NCBI GenBank assembly: GCA_031290405.1
Contig: JAITNO010000110.1
Coordinates: forward strand, 1 to 5,041
From: Spirochaetaceae bacterium
GTDB taxonomy: Bacteria > Spirochaetota > Spirochaetia > Treponematales > Breznakiellaceae
Direction of reading: 5' to 3'
DNA: 5,041 bases
Shown here: piece after piece, positions 1-4,940 of the stretch
Layout of the letters: the number at the start of each line of letters is the position of its first letter
Numbering within the stretch: the stretch's first letter is position 1
Notes under the pieces: generated by a model
Databases searched by the model: none
What the model was told of the DNA's origin: nothing
Seen by the model: only the letters and a program-made list of their open reading frames with translations
Made by a program: the position numbers and the translations under genes

Positions 1-81
1 CGGGGCGGCCGGGCGGGGGCCCCCCCCCCCCCCCCCGGGGGGGGGGGGGCCCGCCGGGGGCCCCCCCCCCCCCCCCTCCCC
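1..81. repeat. G/C homopolymer low-complexity tract
   Basis: This stretch is made almost only of G and C: a run of 17 C (20-36) directly followed by 13 G (37-49), then 5 G (56-60) followed by 16 C (61-76), one T at 77 and four more C. The C17/G13 junction is self-complementary. No coding frame or known element is visible. It may be a genuine homopolymer tract upstream of the rpoB promoter, or an assembly or sequencing artefact at a contig edge. The extreme composition and fold-back character make the artefact explanation at least as likely. Confidence 0.85.
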
Positions 82-112
82 TGTATTATTTGTAAGTGCA
101 CCCGCACCCCGC

Positions 113-141
113 TAGACAAAAAAATCGGGATGATGTATACT
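113..141 (+). promoter_or_regulatory. Sigma-70-type promoter of rpoB
   Basis: A -35-like hexamer TAGACA (113-118, 5 of 6 to TTGACA) and a -10-like hexamer TATACT (136-141, 5 of 6 to TATAAT) are separated by exactly 17 bp. Transcription would begin near 148, giving a leader of about 47 nt before rpoB. The stretch just upstream of the -35 (82-112) is partly AT-rich and contains a small dyad, GTGC-ACCC-GCAC (96-107). The promoter is inferred from consensus match and position. It suggests rpoB can be transcribed independently of any ribosomal-protein operon. Confidence 0.7.
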
Positions 142-180
142 TAGCTTCTAAAATCAAGAGATATTAATAATCATCTCCGC

Positions 181-186
181 GGGGGT
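181..186 (+). promoter_or_regulatory. Ribosome binding site of rpoB
   Basis: GGGGGT lies 8 nt before the ATG at 195 and can pair with the 3' end of 16S rRNA if a G-U wobble replaces the usual A-U pair of GGAGGT. Most of its G run (182-185) can also pair with CTCC at 175-178 around a GCG triloop, so the site may be partly hidden in a short leader hairpin. A second G/A-rich stretch (250-257) precedes the internal ATG at 264, so that start cannot be excluded. Confidence 0.55.
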
Positions 187-194
187 AAAAAGTA

Positions 195-3100
195 ATGCCG
201 GTTAAAGATAAGAATAAAGCAAGCGGGAAAGCGGGTAGGTCGAAAATAAGGACGAGGACAATAATGGTCAGGGATGGCAAGTATGCTAAACCTGTTCGGG
301 AACTGCCCGATTTAGTTGCCATTCAAACGGCGTCTTACGAGAATTTTCTTCAGAAAGGCGTGGTTCATCGGGGGGAAAAGCCGAAATTACAGGGCTTGGA
401 GGAGGTTTTCAAAGCGACGTTCCCGATAAAAAGCACGAATGACGAAATGGAACTGGACTATGAATACTACATTCTCGATGACAGCACGATTAAGATGTCC
501 GAGCTGGAGTGCAAGCAGAAGGGGCAGACGTACGCTATCAGCCTTAAAGCGCGCATCAACTTGATTTTCAAAAATACGGGCGAGATACGGCAAAAGGACA
601 TCTATATGGGAGACATTCCCATTATGACCGACCGGGGCACCTTCGTGATAAACGGCGCCGAGCGCGTCGTCGTCTCCCAGATTCACCGCTCGCCGGGGGT
701 TATTTTTTCGCACGACAAGGAAAAAGGCATCTTTTCCTCGCGCATCATTCCCTACCGGGGAAGCTGGATGGAGTTCGAGATTGATCCTAAGCGCGAGTTG
801 CTCTATGCCAAGATCGACCGTAAAAAGCGCATCCTGGGCACCATCTTCCTTCGCGCGCTTGGGTTTGAGACGAGAGAGTCGATCATCAAGGCGTTCTACA
901 AGACCGAGCTTGCTGAGGTTTCCCATTCGACGGAGGCGCTTGAGGCTTTGGCGGGGCGGTTCCTCGCCGCTCCGGTCTGGATTGAGGCGACGCCTGAAGA
1001 AATCGAGACGATGAAGGGGATTGCGGACGGCAAAAAGAAGCTCTTCCCCGCCGGTGAAAAGCTCCATCCGCATAATTTGGACGAGATTCTCTTGCGCGGC
1101 ATCGCCTCGCTCGAGTTGATTGATTTTAAGGCGAAGGGGTCCCTCGATTCCGAGATGTTGTTGAGGTGCTTCGAGCGCGAGGACATTAAGCACTTGAACG
1201 AGGATTCGGAGGATGACGAGCTGACAAAGGACGAGGCTCTTGGCAAGGTCTATGCGGTTTTGCAGCCTGGCGAATCCATAACGATTGAAAATGCTGAAAA
1301 AGACCTGCGCCAGATGTTCTTTCACGAACGGCGTTATGATTTGGGACGCGTCGGGCGCTATAAGATGAACAAACGTTTTGAGTTTGAGCCGCCGCGGACG
1401 GAGCAGGTCCTTACCGAAGAGGATATTGTCGCGACGATGAAGCATCTTGTGAAGGTGCACAACGGCGAAGTGCCCGCCGACGACATTGACCACTTGGCCA
1501 ACCGCCGCATCCGCTCGGTGGGCGAGCTGATGACCAATTCGATGAAGACGGCGTTTTCCCGCATGGAACGCATCGCAAAAGAACGGATGAGCCTTAAAGA
1601 GACCGACACCATACGCCCGCAGGATCTGATTTCGATAAAGCCGGTCGTCGCCGCGCTTAAGGAGTTTTTCGGCTCTTCGCAGTTGTCGCAGTTTATGGAT
1701 CAGGTGAATCCGCTGGCCGAGCTTACCCACAAGCGCCGCTTGAACGCGCTTGGGCCGGGCGGTCTTTCCCGCGACAGGGCGGGCTTCGAGGTGCGCGACG
1801 TCCACTACACGCACTACGGGCGGATGTGCCCCATCGAAACTCCCGAGGGTCCGAACATTGGGCTTATCGTCTCGATGGCGAATTATACGATGGTAAACGA
1901 CTACGGCTTCCTCGAGACGCCCTACCGGAAGGTTGACGGCGGCACGGCAAGCAAGAAGGTTGAATACCTTTCCGCCATCGAAGAGGACAAATACTACATC
2001 GCCCAGGCTTCCGCAAAATTGAATGAAGACGGCAGTTTCGCCGAGAATCAGGTTTCTTGCAGGCACCACGGGGACTACATCACGCGGCCGCCGGCGGACA
2101 TTCAATACATGGACGTTTCCCCGAAACAGATTATCTCGGTGTCGGCGTCGCTCATCCCTTTTCTGGAACACGACGACGCGAACCGCGCCCTGATGGGCAG
2201 CAATATGCAGCGCCAAGCGGTGCCGCTCGTGTTTCCCGAAGCGCCGCGCGTGGGAACCGGCATGGAAGAAAAATGCGCCTACGATTCGGGCGTCCTTATC
2301 AAGGCAAAACACTCAGGCGCCGTCGTCCACGTTACCAGCAGCGAAGTGCAGATTAAGCCGGACGTCGAGCTTGAACCTAAGAAAGGCAAGGCCGCAAAGG
2401 AATTTGACAGCTACCCCATCATCAAATTCCAGCGGACGAACCAGGACACCTGCTACAACCAGCGCCCCCTTGTAAACGTCGGCGACCACGTTGAGGCAGG
2501 ACAGGTGCTCGCCGACGGGCCGGCGACGGACGGAGGCGAGCTTGCCCTTGGACGGAATGTGCTGGTGGGCTTTATGCCGTGGAACGGGTACAACTACGAA
2601 GATTCGATTTTGATTTCCGAGCGCGTCGTCAAAGAAGATATGTTCACATCGATTCACATCAAAGAGTTCCCCATGGAAGTGCGCGAGACAAAGCTCGGAC
2701 CGGAAAAGATTACGCGCGACATTCCCAACGCCTCGGAAAAGAGCCTCGACTGCCTTGATGAAGAAGGCATCATCTACGTAGGCGCGAAAGTACGCCCCGG
2801 CGACATACTCGTCGGCAAGGTAACCCCGAAGAGCGAAACGGAAACAACGCCGGAATTCAAGCTCCTCAACTCGATCTTCGGCGAAAAAGCCAAAGAGGTG
2901 CGCGATTCCTCATTGCGCGCCCCGCACGGCATTGAAGGCACCGTAATCGACATCCAGCGACTCAAGCGGAGCAACGGCGACGACCTGAACCCCGGCGTCG
3001 ACGAAATGGTAAAAGTCCTTATCGCGGCAAAGCGCAAACTCCGCGAAGGAGACAAGATGGCCGGACGGCACGGCAACAAAGGCGTCGTCGCGCGGATTTT

Positions 3101-3794
3101 GCCCGAAGAGGATATGCCCTACATGGAAGACGGAACCGCCCTCGACCTCTGCCTTACCCCGCTTGGCGTCCCCTCCCGCATGAACATCGGGCAGCTCCTC
3201 GAAACCGAGCTCGGCTGGGCCGGCGTTCATCTGAACGAGTGGTATTCCGCCCCCGTTTTCGAATCCCCCTCTACAAAGGACATCGAAAAAAAGCTCAAAC
3301 AGGCAGGCCTCCCCGAAAATTCAAAAACAACGCTCCACGACGGACGGACCGGTGAGCCCTTTGTCAACAAAGTCTTCTGCGGCGTCATCTACTTCCTCAA
3401 ACTCCACCACCTCGTAGACGACAAAATGCACGCCCGCTCCACCGGCCCCTACTCCCTCGTTACCCAGCAACCGCTTGGCGGAAAGGCGCAGTTCGGCGGA
3501 CAGCGCCTCGGCGAAATGGAAGTCTGGGCGCTGGAAGCCTACGGCGCGGCAAACACCCTCCAGGAACTCCTCACCATAAAGAGCGACGACATGACGGGGC
3601 GCTCCAAAATCTACGAGTCAATCGTCAAAGGCGAGCCCTCCACCGCGGCAGGCATCCCCGAATCGTTCAACGTCCTCGTACAGGAGCTGCGCGGCCTCGC
3701 CCTCGACATGACCATCTGGGATTCCAAAGGCAAACAGATCCCCCTCACCGAACGCGACGATGAGATCATCTCCAAAGAGGGCAGGTTCCAATAG
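195..3794 (+). CDS. rpoB: DNA-directed RNA polymerase subunit beta (RpoB)
   Basis: This gene encodes the beta subunit of RNA polymerase, which with beta' forms the catalytic cleft for RNA synthesis. The 1199-residue frame is intact. Family landmarks run in order: the N-terminal region with VINGAERVVVSQ and HRSPGV; the rifampin region FFGSSQLSQFMDQ (D502, H512) with HKRRLNALGPGG; CPIETPEGPNIGLI; NYEDSIL (E802, D803, matching E. coli E813/D814); GDKMAGRHGNKG with active-site lysines K954 and K962 (E. coli K1065/K1073); PLGVPSRMN; and KAQFGGQRLGEMEVWALEAYGA near the C-terminus. It is shorter than the 1342 residues of E. coli RpoB. Spacing between landmarks shows about 100 residues missing between E. 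coli positions 814 and 1065, as in enzymes without that lineage insert. Residue 517 is Asn where E. coli has Ser531, the natural rifampin-resistance state of treponemes. The first 23 residues are a Lys/Arg-rich extension. Relative to E. coli the protein starts about 13 residues early, and M24 (264) is an alternative start. No rpoC follows. Confidence 0.98.
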   Translation: MPVKDKNKASGKAGRSKIRTRTIMVRDGKYAKPVRELPDLVAIQTASYENFLQKGVVHRGEKPKLQGLEEVFKATFPIKSTNDEMELDYEYYILDDSTIKMSELECKQKGQTYAISLKARINLIFKNTGEIRQKDIYMGDIPIMTDRGTFVINGAERVVVSQIHRSPGVIFSHDKEKGIFSSRIIPYRGSWMEFEIDPKRELLYAKIDRKKRILGTIFLRALGFETRESIIKAFYKTELAEVSHSTEALEALAGRFLAAPVWIEATPEEIETMKGIADGKKKLFPAGEKLHPHNLDEILLRGIASLELIDFKAKGSLDSEMLLRCFEREDIKHLNEDSEDDELTKDEALGKVYAVLQPGESITIENAEKDLRQMFFHERRYDLGRVGRYKMNKRFEFEPPRTEQVLTEEDIVATMKHLVKVHNGEVPADDIDHLANRRIRSVGELMTNSMKTAFSRMERIAKERMSLKETDTIRPQDLISIKPVVAALKEFFGSSQLSQFMDQVNPLAELTHKRRLNALGPGGLSRDRAGFEVRDVHYTHYGRMCPIETPEGPNIGLIVSMANYTMVNDYGFLETPYRKVDGGTASKKVEYLSAIEEDKYYIAQASAKLNEDGSFAENQVSCRHHGDYITRPPADIQYMDVSPKQIISVSASLIPFLEHDDANRALMGSNMQRQAVPLVFPEAPRVGTGMEEKCAYDSGVLIKAKHSGAVVHVTSSEVQIKPDVELEPKKGKAAKEFDSYPIIKFQRTNQDTCYNQRPLVNVGDHVEAGQVLADGPATDGGELALGRNVLVGFMPWNGYNYEDSILISERVVKEDMFTSIHIKEFPMEVRETKLGPEKITRDIPNASEKSLDCLDEEGIIYVGAKVRPGDILVGKVTPKSETETTPEFKLLNSIFGEKAKEVRDSSLRAPHGIEGTVIDIQRLKRSNGDDLNPGVDEMVKVLIAAKRKLREGDKMAGRHGNKGVVARILPEEDMPYMEDGTALDLCLTPLGVPSRMNIGQLLETELGWAGVHLNEWYSAPVFESPSTKDIEKKLKQAGLPENSKTTLHDGRTGEPFVNKVFCGVIYFLKLHHLVDDKMHARSTGPYSLVTQQPLGGKAQFGGQRLGEMEVWALEAYGAANTLQELLTIKSDDMTGRSKIYESIVKGEPSTAAGIPESFNVLVQELRGLALDMTIWDSKGKQIPLTERDDEIISKEGRFQ

Positions 3795-3813
3795 CGGCCC
3801 CAAGCCAATTAAA

Positions 3814-3869
3814 GACGCGCTGAAAACGAACAGCGGCAAGATTGCCGCACGTAAAGCAATCAGCGCGTC
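3814..3869 (+). other. Nested inverted repeat between rpoB and tRNA-Arg
   Basis: A perfect 10-bp outer stem, GACGCGCTGA (3814-3823) with TCAGCGCGTC (3860-3869), encloses an inner hairpin GCGGCA-AGAT-TGCCGC (3833-3848). It begins 19 nt after the rpoB stop and ends 5 nt before the tRNA. No T tract follows (the next bases are CTTGAGG), so it does not look like a standard intrinsic terminator. It could be a processing site in an rpoB-tRNA cotranscript, a 3'-end stabiliser, or a terminator of unusual form. The pairing is seen directly; the role is inference. Confidence 0.7.
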
Positions 3870-3874
3870 CTTGA

Positions 3875-3947
3875 GGTCCAGTAGCTCAGGGGATAGAGCA
3901 GCCGCCTCCTAAGCGGCAGGTCAGCCGTTCGATTCGGCTCTGGATCA
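3875..3947 (+). tRNA. tRNA-Arg (anticodon CCT)
   Basis: The full cloverleaf can be drawn. The acceptor stem GGTCCAG (3875-3881) pairs with CTGGATC (3940-3946), with one G-U pair, and the discriminator base is A3947. The D arm is GCTC/GAGC (3884-3887, 3896-3899) with the GG pair and A20 in the loop. The anticodon stem is GCCGC/GCGGC with loop CTCCTAA, giving anticodon CCT at 3908-3910, which reads AGG (Arg). The variable loop has 5 nt. The T arm is AGCCG/CGGCT with loop TTCGATT. CCA is not encoded, because GAG follows the discriminator base. No separate promoter is obvious in the 80 nt after rpoB, so it may be cotranscribed with rpoB or use a weak promoter not recognised here. Confidence 0.96.
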
Positions 3948-4110
3948 GAGATTGCGTTTTTTGTTGCGGCCCCCCCACCGAAGGAGGCCGACACCCGCCT
4001 CCTCATCTCCCGCCTTCCCGTCTGATTCTCCCCGCCCCGCGTGAGGCTCGTCCCTCGGCCCTCTCCTCTTGCTTGCTCGTCGGGCTGCGCCTTCTGGCTC
4101 CCCCGCGCCC
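3948..4110. other. Pyrimidine-rich intergenic region
   Basis: No gene is supported here. A run of six T (3957-3962) follows the tRNA, but the only hairpin before it, CTCTG-GAT-CAGAG (3938-3950), lies largely inside the tRNA 3' end, so a terminator is doubtful. A seven-C run (3970-3976) sits in a degenerate hairpin CGGCC/GGCCG (3967-3990). From about 3991 to 4110 the plus strand is dominated by C and T. This is the convergent zone between the plus-strand rpoB-tRNA unit and the minus-strand membrane-protein gene. Confidence 0.75.
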
Positions 4111-4141
4111 AAAAAAGGCGGCCCCTCGAAGGAGGCCGCCT
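4111..4141 (-). terminator. Intrinsic terminator of the membrane-protein gene
   Basis: Read on the minus strand, the stem AGGCGGCC (4141-4134) pairs perfectly with GGCCGCCT (4123-4116), extends inward through CCT/AGG past a one-base bulge, and runs directly into six T (4116-4111). It starts 40 nt after the stop codon of the convergent gene. This is a textbook Rho-independent terminator for leftward transcription. On the plus strand the stem is followed by TGATGC and not by T, so it should work in one direction only. Confidence 0.92.
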
Positions 4142-4147
4142 GATGCT

Positions 4148-4161
4148 TGAGCCCGTCGAAG
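4148..4161. repeat. 14-bp dispersed repeat, copy 1
   Basis: TGAGCCCGTCGAAG is found here and again, identically and in the same orientation, at 4956-4969. This copy lies in the 3' untranslated part of the minus-strand membrane-protein gene, between its stop and its terminator. Short sequences with a very similar core (CTTCGAC..GCTCAGG on the other strand) are, from memory, common dispersed intergenic repeats in many bacterial genomes. Confidence 0.6.
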
Positions 4162-4181
4162 CTCCGGCGTTTGCTGCCGTT

Positions 4182-4841
4182 TTAGAGCTTGTACCCGACG
4201 GCGAGTTTTACATCGAGGCCGTGGCCCAGGCGCGTTTTGTCGTCTGAGCCTTCAACCATGTCGTTTTCAACCTTGTTTGCGAGTCGAATGCCGTACAACA
4301 GGTCTCCGCGCAGGTAGATGTTGTTTGCAATGGCATAATCGAGTCCGCCGCCAAACTTAAACCAGAAGGCGCTGAAATCGTCGGCGGGATCATACGCTTC
4401 GCCATCTACTTTTGCGGCGACAATGACGCGGTAGTTGATGCCGAATATGGGGAACACGGTCAAGCTGCTGCCGAGCGCGATGGGATACTTGCCCAGCAAG
4501 CCGATGTCGAGTCCGGTAAGGGAGAAATCCTGCCCATCCCCCGATACGCCGCCCATTTCCACCGTCACCTTCCCGCCGGCGCCAACAAAGCCGAAGGACA
4601 GCTCTGCGTAGGTGGCGTCCAGGAACAGGAATCCGCCGCCGCCGAAATAGGGCATTTTTACGACGAGCTCGCCATCATCTGACTTTGTGCCCCCTCCAAA
4701 GTCGCTGGTGATGTAGCCGCCGACGCCGGCGCTAAACAGGCCGGCTTTCTTCTCTGCGGGAGTCGTCGTTTCCTGCTCCTGCGCGAAAACCCCGCCTGCA
4801 ACAATGGTTGCAAGCGCTAAAACCGAAATACATTTTTTCAT
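4182..4841 (-). CDS. Secreted, probable outer-membrane beta-barrel protein
   Basis: The predicted product has 219 residues. Residues 1-20 form a clear signal peptide: MKK, a hydrophobic core, then GGVFA with signal peptidase I cleavage likely before Q21. Cys4 lies before the hydrophobic core, so this is not a lipobox. A short Glu/Thr/Pro/Lys linker (about 21-33) follows. The remainder is glycine-rich with alternating hydrophobic and polar residues and aromatic girdle-like segments (FLFLDATYAELSFGF near 71-85, TVFPIFGINYRVIV near 128-141, YLRGDLLYGIRL near 176-187), ending in DVKLAVGYKL. This is the pattern of a small barrel of roughly eight strands, as in OmpA/opacity-like families, though the last residue is Leu where outer-membrane signals usually have Phe. 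The start at 4841 is chosen because AAGGA lies 6 nt upstream and the signal peptide begins there. An in-frame ATG at 4895 would add 18 residues and would lie upstream of the likely -10 element. The specific function is unknown; a structural, porin-like or adhesin role is possible. Confidence 0.82.
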   Translation of the reverse strand: MKKCISVLALATIVAGGVFAQEQETTTPAEKKAGLFSAGVGGYITSDFGGGTKSDDGELVVKMPYFGGGGFLFLDATYAELSFGFVGAGGKVTVEMGGVSGDGQDFSLTGLDIGLLGKYPIALGSSLTVFPIFGINYRVIVAAKVDGEAYDPADDFSAFWFKFGGGLDYAIANNIYLRGDLLYGIRLANKVENDMVEGSDDKTRLGHGLDVKLAVGYKL

Positions 4842-4847
4842 ACAATT

Positions 4848-4853
4848 TCCTTT
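4848..4853 (-). promoter_or_regulatory. Ribosome binding site deciding the 4841 start
   Basis: On the minus strand AAAGGA lies 6 nt before the ATG at 4841. This is good anti-Shine-Dalgarno pairing at ideal spacing. It favours 4841 over the upstream in-frame ATG at 4895, whose product would place 18 polar residues before the signal peptide. Confidence 0.8.
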
Positions 4854-4859
4854 GGCGCT

Positions 4860-4886
4860 TAAAGCCCGCCCGGCTTTAGTTTTATA
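4860..4886 (-). promoter_or_regulatory. Likely -10 element and adjacent dyad of the membrane-protein gene
   Basis: TATAAA on the minus strand (4886-4881, 5 of 6 to the -10 consensus) would place transcription start near 4874, about 33 nt before the ATG. No good -35 hexamer is seen at 16-18 bp. Directly downstream is a 7-bp dyad TAAAGCC-GGGCG-GGCTTTA (4878-4860) that overlaps the expected start of transcription. It could be a repressor-type operator or, if included in the RNA, a leader hairpin. The promoter assignment is tentative. Confidence 0.4.
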
Positions 4887-4913
4887 CACACCCATACAGG
4901 TATGTTCTCTTGT

Positions 4914-4929
4914 CGCCGCTTGCGCGGCG
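4914..4929 (-). other. GC hairpin with GNRA loop after the upstream minus-strand frame
   Basis: In a minus-strand transcript CGCCGC-GCAA-GCGGCG forms a perfect 6-bp stem closed by a GCAA (GNRA) tetraloop, beginning 11 nt after the stop codon at 4941. No T tract follows, so it is not a typical intrinsic terminator. It may protect the 3' end or help termination of the upstream minus-strand gene. The GNRA loop exists only when the minus strand is transcribed. Confidence 0.45.
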
Positions 4930-4940
4930 CAAAATACTGT

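Noticed and set aside
387..2312. A 641-codon open frame antisense to rpoB
   Set aside because: It lies entirely inside the well-supported rpoB. Long antisense frames are expected in GC-rich conserved genes, and the translation shows no recognisable domain or proper ribosome binding site.
2313..3230. Several shorter antisense frames over the 3' half of rpoB
   Set aside because: They are shadows of rpoB codon bias on the opposite strand, with no independent start signals or family resemblance.
3938..3962. Possible terminator after the tRNA (CTCTG-GAT-CAGAG then six T)
   Set aside because: The 5-bp stem overlaps the tRNA acceptor and T arm, and the T tract starts six bases after it. The mature tRNA fold would outcompete it.
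3795..4110. Remnant of rpoC after rpoB
   Set aside because: No frame in this stretch resembles the beta' N-terminus; it holds the nested hairpin, the tRNA and pyrimidine-rich DNA.
4041..4247. A 68-codon plus-strand frame between the tRNA and the membrane-protein gene
   Set aside because: It runs through the minus-strand terminator, the 14-bp repeat and the 3' end of the membrane-protein gene. Its composition is that of intergenic DNA and no ribosome binding site is evident.
4842..4895. Upstream ATG at 4895 for the membrane-protein gene
   Set aside because: It would put 18 polar residues ahead of a clear signal peptide and start upstream of the likely -10 element. The ATG at 4841 has a well-spaced AAGGA.
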